Source: Anaeromyxobacter sp. (GTDB lineage Bacteria; Myxococcota; Myxococcia; Myxococcales; Anaeromyxobacteraceae). From it: a stretch of 64,000 nucleotides of DNA. The notes under the pieces are model-generated. The model saw nothing but the letters and a program-made list of their open reading frames with translations, was not told the DNA's origin and did no database searches. The stretch spans positions 22,199-86,198 of the forward strand of contig JANYBC010000021.1 in the NCBI GenBank assembly GCA_025360965.1, read 5' to 3'. Shown here in pieces: positions 1 through 7,564 of the stretch; position 1 is the first letter of the stretch; each line of letters begins with the position of its first letter. The position numbers and the translations under genes are program-made.

Positions 1-1974
1 CTCTTCTCCGACGCCCGCCTCGACGAGGACGACCAGCTCACCCCGCGCAAGATCCTCTGGCGCATCGACGCCTGGAAGAACGAGGCCACCACCGCGGCCC
101 AGGTCAAGGTGCCGCACCACGACCTCTCCGGCGCGGCGGCCCGCGATCTCTACCTGAAGTACGAGGCGGCGCTGGCCCGGGCCGGCGCCGTCGACTTCGG
201 CGACCTGCTGGTCCGGCCGCTGCGGATGCTGGAGGAGGACGAGGGGCTGCGGTCCCGCTGGGCCGGCCGCTTCCGCCACGTGCTGGTGGACGAGTTCCAG
301 GACACCAACCCGGTCCAGTACCGGCTGCTGCGCCACCTGACCGGCCCGGCCCGGAACATCTGCGTGGTGGGCGACGACGACCAGGCCATCTACCGCTGGC
401 GCGGCGCCGACGTGCGCAACATCCTCGGGTTCGACGGCGACTTCACCGGCTGCCGGGTCGTCAAGCTGGAGCGCAACTACCGCTCGTCGAGGAACATCCT
501 CGACGCCGCCCACGCCGTCATCGCGAAGGCCCGGGTGCGGCGCGAGAAGAAGCTCTGGACCGAGGCCGGGCCGGGCGACGCCCTGGCCCTGCTGGTGGGG
601 CAGGACGAGCACGACGAGGCCGAGCGGCTCACCCGCGCCATCGTCGCCGAGCGGGCCCGCGGTACCCGCGCTGACCAGGTGGCGGTGCTCTACCGCCTCA
701 ACGCCCAGTCGCGAGCGATCGAGGCCCAGCTGCGCGCCGCGCGCATCCCCTACGTGATCGTCCGCGGCACCAGCTTCTACGACCGCGCCGAGGTCAAGGA
801 CGCCGCCGCCTACCTGCGCCTGGCGCTCTCCCCGCGCAGCGACCTCGACCTGGAGCGGATCGTCAACCGGCCGCCACGCGGGATCGGGGAGAAGACGGTG
901 GAGCGGCTCCGGGCCCACGCCGCTGGCCTGGGCGGATCGCTCTTCGAGGCCCTGGCCGACGCGCAGCGCATCGAGGGGGTCAAGCCGCAGGCCCGGCGGG
1001 CCCTGGCCGAGTTGCACGACGCCATCGCCGCCCTCAGCGCCACGGTCGGGGAGCAGGACGCCGGGGACGCCGTCGAGGCCACGCTGCAGCGCTCCGGGCT
1101 GATGGGCCGGCTCGAAGCCGAGCGGACCGACGAGGCCGAGGAGCGGCGCGAGAACCTGGTGGAGCTGGTGGCCGCGGCGCGCGAGTTCGACGAGCAGCTC
1201 GCCGACCAGGCGCCCTCGCACGACCCCGACGAGCCGGTGCCGCCGCCGCCGCTGGCCCGCTTCCTCGAGCAGATCGCCCTGCTCGGCGAGGCCGACGCCG
1301 AGACGCCGGAGGGGCGGGTGGCGCTGATGACGCTCCATGCCGCCAAGGGGCTGGAGTTCGACGCCGTCTTCCTGGCCGGGCTCGAGGACGGGACGCTCCC
1401 CCACGAGCGCCCCTGGGACGAGAGCTCCGGCGCCGAGCGGCAGGCGGCCGAGGACGAGGAGCGGCGGCTCTGCTACGTGGGGATGACCCGCGCCCGGAAG
1501 CGGCTCACGCTCTCGCTGGCGAGGCGGCGCATGACCTACGGCGAGGGCGGCGCCTTCTACCGCACCATGGAACCGTCGCGCTTCCTCGCCGACCTCCCGC
1601 CGTCGCTCTTCGGCCTGGCCCCCGAGCCGGCCAAGCCGACGGCCGTCCGCGGTCCGGTCATCAGGCGCCACTCGGGCTCGCTGCCGGGCGATCCGCACAT
1701 CGAGGTCGATGACCAGTCGCCCGAGCCACCACCGCGCCCGCCCAGGAGCCGGGCCGGCGACGAGGGGCCGAGCGTCGACTACAGCTTCGACCAGCGCCCC
1801 GAGGCCGCGGCCCGGCCTTTCACCCGTGGTGACACGGTCGCGCACCAGGTGCTGGGCGAGGGCAAGGTGCTGGCCTGCGATGGCGGCGGACGCGAGGCCA
1901 AGGTCACGGTCCACTTCTGGGAGGCCGGCGAGAAGCGGGTGCTGGCACGCTTCCTCCGGCTGGCCCACCACTAG
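1..1974 (+). CDS. uvrD: UvrD/PcrA-type ATP-dependent DNA helicase, 5'-truncated by window edge
   Basis: Superfamily 1A 3'-5' DNA helicase acting in excision repair and replication-linked DNA unwinding. The frame is open from base 1, so the Walker A region lies outside the window; the internal GTG at 109 is not the true start. Visible motifs in order: DEFQDTN (motif II, near base 290), GDDDQAIYRWRGA (III), LERNYRSS (IV), TLHAAKGLEFD (V) and CYVGMTRAR (VI). A Pro/Arg-rich linker leads to a C-terminal piece (GEGKVLACDGGG onward) resembling the Tudor-like tail of PcrA/UvrD. The next gene starts two bases after the stop, so the two are probably cotranscribed. UvrD versus PcrA versus Rep cannot be settled from this part. 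Confidence 0.93.
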   Translation, partial: LFSDARLDEDDQLTPRKILWRIDAWKNEATTAAQVKVPHHDLSGAAARDLYLKYEAALARAGAVDFGDLLVRPLRMLEEDEGLRSRWAGRFRHVLVDEFQDTNPVQYRLLRHLTGPARNICVVGDDDQAIYRWRGADVRNILGFDGDFTGCRVVKLERNYRSSRNILDAAHAVIAKARVRREKKLWTEAGPGDALALLVGQDEHDEAERLTRAIVAERARGTRADQVAVLYRLNAQSRAIEAQLRAARIPYVIVRGTSFYDRAEVKDAAAYLRLALSPRSDLDLERIVNRPPRGIGEKTVERLRAHAAGLGGSLFEALADAQRIEGVKPQARRALAELHDAIAALSATVGEQDAGDAVEATLQRSGLMGRLEAERTDEAEERRENLVELVAAAREFDEQLADQAPSHDPDEPVPPPPLARFLEQIALLGEADAETPEGRVALMTLHAAKGLEFDAVFLAGLEDGTLPHERPWDESSGAERQAAEDEERRLCYVGMTRARKRLTLSLARRRMTYGEGGAFYRTMEPSRFLADLPPSLFGLAPEPAKPTAVRGPVIRRHSGSLPGDPHIEVDDQSPEPPPRPPRSRAGDEGPSVDYSFDQRPEAAARPFTRGDTVAHQVLGEGKVLACDGGGREAKVTVHFWEAGEKRVLARFLRLAHH

Positions 1975-1976
1975 CC

Positions 1977-3725
1977 GTGCCAGCGTCAACCTCGCCGCGC
2001 GTCGTGACCGACCAGATCCACGCCATCGCCGAGCTGGACGCCGCCCCGTTCGGCCCGCTCGCCTTCGGCCCGCCGGACTCCGTCATCGAGGCGTGGTCGC
2101 TGGCCGAGGTGCGGCCAGCCCTGCGAGCCGTCGACGCCGCCGCCCGGGCCGGGAGCTGGGCGGTCGGCTACCTGGCGGCCGAGGCGGCGCCTGCCTTCGA
2201 CCCGTCGCTCACCGTCGGTGAAGCTGGCCCCGGTCCGCTGCTCTGGTTCGGCCTCCACGACGCGCCGCTCGGCCGGCCGCCCCCCGGGTCCATGGAGGCC
2301 CGGCTGGTCGAGCTGCGCCCCGAGCTCGACGCCGCGGCCCACGCCGGCGCGGTCGAGCGGCTGCGCGCCGCCATCGGCGCAGGCACGGCCTATCAGGTCA
2401 ACCTCACGCTCCGCTTCCGGGGGCGGCTGGAGGGGTCGCCGCTGGCCCTCTACCGGCGGCTGCGGGCCGCGCAGGGGGGAGGGCAGACCGTCTACCTGCG
2501 CGCCGGCGACCGTGCCGTGGTCTCGGCCTCGCCCGAGCTCTTCCTGCTGCGCGCCGGACGCCGGGTCGTGGCCCGCCCCATGAAGGGGACGGCGCGCCGT
2601 GGCCGCTGGAGCGAGGAGGACGAGGCGGTGGCCGGTGCGCTGGCCGCCTCGCCCAAGGAGCGGGCCGAGAACGTCATGATCACCGACCTGCTCCGCAACG
2701 ACCTCGGCCGCGTCGCCGAGACCGGCTCGGTCCGCGTCAGCTCGCTCTTCAAGCCGGAGCGCTACCGGACGGTCTGGCAGCTCACCTCCACCGTCGAGGC
2801 CACCGTCCCGCCCGAGGCGACGCTCGAGGCGCTCTTCGTCGCCACCTTCCCCTGCGGTTCGGTGACCGGCGCCCCCAAGGCGAGCGCCATGCGGCTGATC
2901 GCGGCCGAGGAGCGGTCGCCGCGCGGCGTCTACTGCGGCGCCGTCGGGCTGGTCGCACCGGGGGGCGACTTCGCCTTCAACGTCGCCATCCGGACCGTCG
3001 AGGTGGCGCTGGCCACGGGCGCGGCCAGCTACGGCGCCGGTGGGGGCGTCACCTTCGCCTCCTCGGCGGCCGGAGAGTGGGACGAGCTCCAGGCCAAGGT
3101 GGCGGTGCTGGCGCACCAGCCGGCCCACCCCACGCTGCTCGAGACCATGCGGCTGGAGCGGGGCCGGGTGGCGCTGCTCGATCGCCACCTCACCAGGCTG
3201 GCCGGTTCGGCCCGGTACCACGCCACCCCGCTCGACCTCGAAGCGGTCCGCGCTCTGGTGGAGCGCGAGCGTGGCGACGGACGTCTGCGGCTCCTGCTCC
3301 CCCCCGATGGTCGACCCCGTCTAGAGCGGTCGGAGCTGCCAGCGCCACCCGGCGGCCCGGTCCGGGTTGCGCTGTCCGCCGAGCCGACCTCATCCCTCGA
3401 CCCGGCCCGCTTCCACAAGACCGCCGACCGGGCCTTCTACGAGGCACGCCGGGCGGCGAGGCCCGACTGCTTCGACGTCATCCTGCTGAACGAGGATGGG
3501 GACCTGGCCGAGTGCACGGTGGCCAACCTGGCGGTGGAGCTGGAGGGGTCGACCTGGACTCCGCCGCTCCACGCCGGCCTGCTCCCCGGGGTGCTCCGGG
3601 CCGAGCTGCTCGCCATCGGACAGCTCCGTGAACGAACGTTGACGGTCGCGGACCTGCGGCGCGCCGAACGGCTCTGGCTCATCAACGCGCTGCGCGGGTG
3701 GGTGGAGGCCCGGCTGGTCGATTGA
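1977..3725 (+). CDS. pabB: Aminodeoxychorismate synthase component I fused to aminodeoxychorismate lyase (PabB-PabC)
   Basis: Bifunctional p-aminobenzoate enzyme for folate synthesis. Residues ~1-380 are a chorismate-binding domain: SASPELFLL, then PMKGTARRG, whose Lys is the residue that separates PabB (KGT) from anthranilate synthase (AGT), then ENVMITDLLRNDLGRV and CGSVTGAPKASAM. Residues ~385-582 are a class-IV PLP aminotransferase fold of the PabC type: LLETMRLERGRVALLDRHL, a candidate PLP lysine in FHKTADRAFY, and ECTVANLAVE followed by LLPGVLRAELL. The GTG start sits two bases after the helicase stop. The glutaminase partner PabA is not in the window. The fused layout is known in several bacteria, and 582 residues fits it. 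Confidence 0.9.
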   Translation: MPASTSPRVVTDQIHAIAELDAAPFGPLAFGPPDSVIEAWSLAEVRPALRAVDAAARAGSWAVGYLAAEAAPAFDPSLTVGEAGPGPLLWFGLHDAPLGRPPPGSMEARLVELRPELDAAAHAGAVERLRAAIGAGTAYQVNLTLRFRGRLEGSPLALYRRLRAAQGGGQTVYLRAGDRAVVSASPELFLLRAGRRVVARPMKGTARRGRWSEEDEAVAGALAASPKERAENVMITDLLRNDLGRVAETGSVRVSSLFKPERYRTVWQLTSTVEATVPPEATLEALFVATFPCGSVTGAPKASAMRLIAAEERSPRGVYCGAVGLVAPGGDFAFNVAIRTVEVALATGAASYGAGGGVTFASSAAGEWDELQAKVAVLAHQPAHPTLLETMRLERGRVALLDRHLTRLAGSARYHATPLDLEAVRALVERERGDGRLRLLLPPDGRPRLERSELPAPPGGPVRVALSAEPTSSLDPARFHKTADRAFYEARRAARPDCFDVILLNEDGDLAECTVANLAVELEGSTWTPPLHAGLLPGVLRAELLAIGQLRERTLTVADLRRAERLWLINALRGWVEARLVD

Positions 3726-3815
3726 GTGGCGACCGGGGCTTTCCTCGGCAAGGAACCCTTCCTCAAGGGTCACCCCGTCACATCCGGAGCCGGGACCGGT
3801 CCAAGAGGCTGTGCC

Positions 3816-4160
3816 ATGCACCACGCCATCGATGCCACCCCCACCACGCCCCCCGCCCCGCAGTCGACGGGCCAGGCCGGGGACCGCTGGACTCTGATCC
3901 AGGCCTTGCGCCTCGAGGCCGATCACCAGCTCGAGGTGATCGCCTTCCGGGTCGGCTCCGACTCGCGCCTGCACCGCCGCTGCCGGGAGGTCTGGGGCGA
4001 CTGGGAGCGCGAGGCGCTCACCTCGATCATGCACGGCGACTTCGCCAACGCCGAGGTGCTGCTCGACCGCGGCGTCCACGCGCTCCGCCACGCCCTCGAC
4101 CTGGCCCAGAAGGACCGGCTCACCGAGGACGACCTGCTGGCGCTGATCGCCGCGGCCTGA
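3816..4160 (+). CDS. Hypothetical protein, small, mostly helical
   Basis: I do not recognise this 114-residue protein. I chose ATG 3816 because AAGAGG lies 7 bases upstream; a GTG at 3726, directly after the pabBC stop, is in the same frame but would add a low-complexity leader. The first ~20 residues are Pro/Thr-rich. The rest (DRWTLIQALRLEADHQLEVI onward) is predicted helical, with regularly spaced charged and Leu residues and an acidic C-terminus (TEDDLLALIAAA). No signal peptide or membrane segment is seen. It follows pabBC on the same strand and converges on the membrane-protein gene at 4185-4523. Cytosolic location is inference. Confidence 0.6.
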   Translation: MHHAIDATPTTPPAPQSTGQAGDRWTLIQALRLEADHQLEVIAFRVGSDSRLHRRCREVWGDWEREALTSIMHGDFANAEVLLDRGVHALRHALDLAQKDRLTEDDLLALIAAA

Positions 4161-4184
4161 GGCGGGCGGCTCGGCCGCCCCGGA

Positions 4185-4523
4185 TCACTCCGAGCGGAAG
4201 GTCTTGACGCCCAGCAGCCACTCCACCAGCCAGGAGAGGAAGACCAGGCCGAGCGCCAGCATGGCGGCCTGCACGAAGCCGAGGCCGTAGGCGGTCACCA
4301 CCGTGACCAGCCAGATGAGCATGTAGAGCAGCCACGGCAGCAGCAGGAACCAGAGGAACTTGGCGAGCGTCAGGTAGTAGGCGATCGAGAGCACGATCGA
4401 GATGAGGACCGCGTGGGCGAAGCTGTTCTCGGGGTTCTGGGGCGACACCAGCCCGACGCCTACCCAGAGCACCCCCGCGGAGACCACCAGGCGGACCACG
4501 AACGCGGTCAAGCGACGCATCAT
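4185..4523 (-). CDS. Small integral membrane protein, holin-4-like
   Basis: A 112-residue very hydrophobic protein with about four transmembrane segments (FVVRLVVSAGVLWVGVGLV; HAVLISIVLSIAYYLTLA; FLWFLLLPWLLYMLIWLVTV; GFVQAAMLALGLVFLSWLVEW) and a short charged C-terminus. The size and layout resemble the Phage_holin_4_2/YvlD-like family of small bacterial membrane proteins, which are usually not phage-encoded; I hold this loosely. It is divergent from add, whose start is only about 50 bases away. Function unknown. Confidence 0.6.
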   Translation of the reverse strand: MMRRLTAFVVRLVVSAGVLWVGVGLVSPQNPENSFAHAVLISIVLSIAYYLTLAKFLWFLLLPWLLYMLIWLVTVVTAYGLGFVQAAMLALGLVFLSWLVEWLLGVKTFRSE

Positions 4524-4574
4524 GCCCCGATGATGTCATGCGCCGGGCCGGGCGTGGGGGCGTAAGATGGGCAT

Positions 4575-5675
4575 ATGGACGCCGCCCCGCGCCGCACCGC
4601 CGCCCCCCCGGTCACCGAGGCGCTGGTCCTGGCCCTGCCCAAGACCGACCTGCACTGCCACCTCGACGGCTCGCTGCGGCTCACCACCATCCTCGAGCTG
4701 GCCGAGCAGCAGGGCGTGCGGCTCCCCGCCCAGACGCCGGAGGGGCTGGCCGCCGCCATCCACCAGGGCCAGATCTGCCGATCCCTCGAGGACTACCTGG
4801 TCGCCTTCGACGTGACCCTGGCGGTGCTGCAGACCGAGCAGGCGCTGCAGCGGGTGGCCTACGAGTTGGCGCTCGACTGCGCCGCCGAGAACGTCCGCTA
4901 CCTCGAGGTGCGCTACTCGCCGGTGCTCCACACCCGCGAGGGGCTCAAGCCGACCGCCATCGTCGACGCCGTGCTCGACGGCCTGCGGCGCGCCAAGCGC
5001 GAGACCGGCATCCGCTCCCACGTCATCATCTGCGGCATCCGCCACATGGACCCGGCCACCTCGGTGCGGCTGGCCGAGCTGGCGGTGGCCTACAAGGGGA
5101 AGGGCGTGGTCGGCTTCGATCTGGCTGGCGCCGAGGAGGGGAACCCGCCCAGGCACCACCGCGAGGCGCTGCAGCTCATCCTCGACAACAACGTCAACCT
5201 GACCATCCACGCCGGCGAGGCCTTCGGGCCCGAGTCGATCGCCCAGGCGGTCCACGTCTGCGGGGCCCACCGCATCGGCCACGGGGTGCGGCTGCGCGAG
5301 CATGGCGATCTGCTCAACTACGTCAACGACCACCGCATCCCGCTGGAGATGTGCCCCTCCTCCAACGTCCAGACCGGCTCGGTGACCGGGCTGGCGGCCC
5401 ACCCGCTCAAGTTCTACTTCGACTTCGGCCTGCGGGTGACCGTCAACACCGACAACCGGCTCATCACCGACACCACCTGCACCCGCGAGCTGATGCTGGC
5501 GCACCGCGAGCTCGGCTTCACGCTCGACGACCTCTGCACCCTCACCGTGCAGGGGTTCAAGAGCGCCTTCCTGCCCTACCGCGAGAAGGCCGAGCTGCTG
5601 GCGCAGGTCAACCGGGAGATCGCCGAGGTGCGGGCCCGCTTCGCCGCGCCGGCGCCGCCGGGGGGCAGCGGGTGA
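4575..5675 (+). CDS. add: Adenosine deaminase
   Basis: Deaminates adenosine to inosine in purine salvage using a metal-bound water. Metal and catalytic motifs in order: HCHLDGSLR (residues ~25-33), HAGEAFGPES, HRIGHGVRL, EMCPSSNVQTGS and VNTDNRLI. The last motif reads NTDN where the animal-type enzyme has NTDD; this variant is, as I recall, common in actinobacterial and related ADAs, so it is not a defect. The length (366) is normal. There is no Shine-Dalgarno; a TAAGAT box ends 6 bases before the ATG, so the mRNA may be leaderless. The stop overlaps the start of ogt (GTGA), implying translational coupling. Hpt at 29.5 kb could use the downstream hypoxanthine. Confidence 0.93.
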   Translation: MDAAPRRTAAPPVTEALVLALPKTDLHCHLDGSLRLTTILELAEQQGVRLPAQTPEGLAAAIHQGQICRSLEDYLVAFDVTLAVLQTEQALQRVAYELALDCAAENVRYLEVRYSPVLHTREGLKPTAIVDAVLDGLRRAKRETGIRSHVIICGIRHMDPATSVRLAELAVAYKGKGVVGFDLAGAEEGNPPRHHREALQLILDNNVNLTIHAGEAFGPESIAQAVHVCGAHRIGHGVRLREHGDLLNYVNDHRIPLEMCPSSNVQTGSVTGLAAHPLKFYFDFGLRVTVNTDNRLITDTTCTRELMLAHRELGFTLDDLCTLTVQGFKSAFLPYREKAELLAQVNREIAEVRARFAAPAPPGGSG

Positions 5676-6163
5676 GCGCCAGGACCCGCTTCCGCGCCCC
5701 CTTCGGCTGGCTCACCATCGAGGCCAGCGATCGCGGCGTCTTCGGCCTGGTCTTCGGCGAGCAGGGCGCCGCCGGGCAGGCGGTCTCCACCCTGGCCCGC
5801 GGCCACCTCGAGGCGGCGCGCGCCGCCCTGGCCGACTACTTCGCCGGGCGGGCCCCGCAGCTCCCGGCCCTCGACCTGCGCGGCACGCCGTTCCAGCTCC
5901 AGGTCTGGCGGGCCCTGCTCGACATCCCCTTCGGCGAGCAGCGCACCTACGGCGAGCTGGCCAGGACGCTCGGCCACCCGGGCGCGGCGCGGGCGGTCGG
6001 GGCGGCCAACGGCCGGAACCCGGTGGCGATCCTGGTCCCCTGCCACCGGGTGGTGGCGGCGGGGGGCCGGCTCGGCGGCTACGGCGGCGGTCTCGAGGTG
6101 AAGCGGCGCCTGCTGGCCCACGAGGCGGGGCACGGGCCGGCGCTGCGCCCGAGCGCCGGCTGA
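5672..6163 (+). CDS. ogt: Methylated-DNA--[protein]-cysteine S-methyltransferase
   Basis: Suicide repair protein that transfers alkyl groups from O6-alkylguanine to its own cysteine. The C-terminal domain carries the active-site motif VPCHRVV and the preceding helix-turn-helix region (FQLQVWRALLDIPFGEQRTYGELA), with the GAARAVGAANGRNPVAI segment typical of Ogt/MGMT. The N-terminal half is the short Ogt-type ribonuclease-like domain, with no Ada regulatory part. GTG start at 5672 overlaps the add stop codon by four bases (GTGA), so it is probably translated by re-initiation. Length 163 is normal for Ogt. Confidence 0.93.
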   Translation: MSARTRFRAPFGWLTIEASDRGVFGLVFGEQGAAGQAVSTLARGHLEAARAALADYFAGRAPQLPALDLRGTPFQLQVWRALLDIPFGEQRTYGELARTLGHPGAARAVGAANGRNPVAILVPCHRVVAAGGRLGGYGGGLEVKRRLLAHEAGHGPALRPSAG

Positions 6164-6274
6164 CCGGCCCGGGGGCCTGCGCTGTGATCGGATCGCAGAC
6201 GCGAGGCCCGATCCTTGCCCGGCCTGCTGCGCGGCCGTAGATTTGGAGCACGACTCCAGGGAGGGGTCCTCAGC

Positions 6275-7513
6275 ATGGCGAAGCTCCTTGCGATGATCCT
6301 TGCCGGCGGTGAGGGGCGGCGGCTCGATCCGCTCACGCGCGACCGCGCCAAGCCGGCCGTCCCCTTCGGTGGCCGCTACCGCATCATCGACTTCGTGCTC
6401 TCCAACTTCGCCAACTCCAACATCCTCAAGGTGAAGGTGCTGGTGCAGTACAAGTCGGAGTCGCTCAACACCCACGTGCAGCGGGCCTGGCGGCTCTCGG
6501 CCTTCCTCAACCAGTACGTCGAGATCGTCCCGGCGCAGATGCGCTACGGCCCCAAGTGGTTCGAGGGGTCGGCCGACGCCATCTACCAGAACCTCAACAT
6601 CATCACCGACGAGGAGCCGGAGTTCACCTTCGTCTTCGGCGCCGACAACATCTACCGCATGGACGTGCGGCAGATGCTCGACTTCCACACCGACCGGAAG
6701 GCCGACCTGACGGTGGCGGCCATCCCGGTGCCGATCGCCGAGGCCAGCGACTTCGGCATCATCGAGGTGGACGGCGAGGGGCGGATGATCGGCTTCGTGG
6801 AGAAGCCCAGGAGCAACCCCACCACCATCCCTGGCGATTCGACTCGCTGCCTGGCCTCGATGGGGAACTACCTCTTCACCACCAAGGAGCTGGTGCAGGA
6901 GATCGTCAACGACGCCAGCGACGCAGCGAGCGCCCACGACTTCGGCAAGTCGATCGTCACCGGGATGTACAAGCGCAAGAACGTCTTCGTCTACAACTTC
7001 GCCACCAACGACGTGCCCGGGCAGACCGAGCGGGAGCGCGGCTACTGGCGCGACGTGGGGAACCTCGACGCCTACTTCCAGGCCAACATGGACCTCGTCG
7101 AGGTGGACCCCATCTTCTCCCTCTACAACGACCGCTGGCCCATCTACACCCACCACGCCAACGCCCCGCCGGCCAAGTTCGTCTTCAACAACGCCGAGGA
7201 GCGGCGGGTCGGCAAGGCGACCGACTCGCTCATCTCGGAGGGCTGCATCGTCTCCGGCACCTCGGTCCACCACTCGATCCTCTCCCCCAGCGTCCGGCTC
7301 AACAGCTACTCGACGGTGGAGGACTGCATCATCTTCGAGAAGGTGACCATCGCCCGCCACTGCAAGATCCGGCGCGCCATCATCGACAAGCACGTCGAGG
7401 TCCCGGCCGGCACGGTGATCGGCTACGACGCCGAGGCCGACAAGCGCCGCTTCCACGTCACCGAGAGCGGCATCGTGGTGATTCCAAAGGGGATGCGGGT
7501 CGAGCCAGGGTAG
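6275..7513 (+). CDS. glgC: Glucose-1-phosphate adenylyltransferase (ADP-glucose pyrophosphorylase)
   Basis: Makes ADP-glucose from ATP and glucose-1-phosphate, the committed step of bacterial glycogen synthesis. The N-terminal nucleotidyltransferase fold starts with [15 protein letters not shown] and [37 protein letters not shown] and GFVEKP follow, and the C-terminal half is a left-handed beta-helix with hexapeptide-like repeats ([20 protein letters not shown]). ATG 6275 is chosen over an in-frame upstream start because AGGGAGGGG lies 8 bases upstream. Length 412 is close to the E. coli enzyme (431). Its pathway partner glgA is 34 kb away at 41578. Confidence 0.95.
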   Translation: MAKLLAMILAGGEGRRLDPLTRDRAKPAVPFGGRYRIIDFVLSNFANSNILKVKVLVQYKSESLNTHVQRAWRLSAFLNQYVEIVPAQMRYGPKWFEGSADAIYQNLNIITDEEPEFTFVFGADNIYRMDVRQMLDFHTDRKADLTVAAIPVPIAEASDFGIIEVDGEGRMIGFVEKPRSNPTTIPGDSTRCLASMGNYLFTTKELVQEIVNDASDAASAHDFGKSIVTGMYKRKNVFVYNFATNDVPGQTERERGYWRDVGNLDAYFQANMDLVEVDPIFSLYNDRWPIYTHHANAPPAKFVFNNAEERRVGKATDSLISEGCIVSGTSVHHSILSPSVRLNSYSTVEDCIIFEKVTIARHCKIRRAIIDKHVEVPAGTVIGYDAEADKRRFHVTESGIVVIPKGMRVEPG

Positions 7514-7564
7514 CCGGAGCCGCTGCGAACCGGGCCGGTCCAGGCGGCGCCGCGGCGCCGCGCC

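Noticed and set aside
4185-4523. Phage holin as evidence of a prophage
   Set aside because: Only this small membrane protein resembles a holin family that is mostly chromosomal; no other phage genes surround it.
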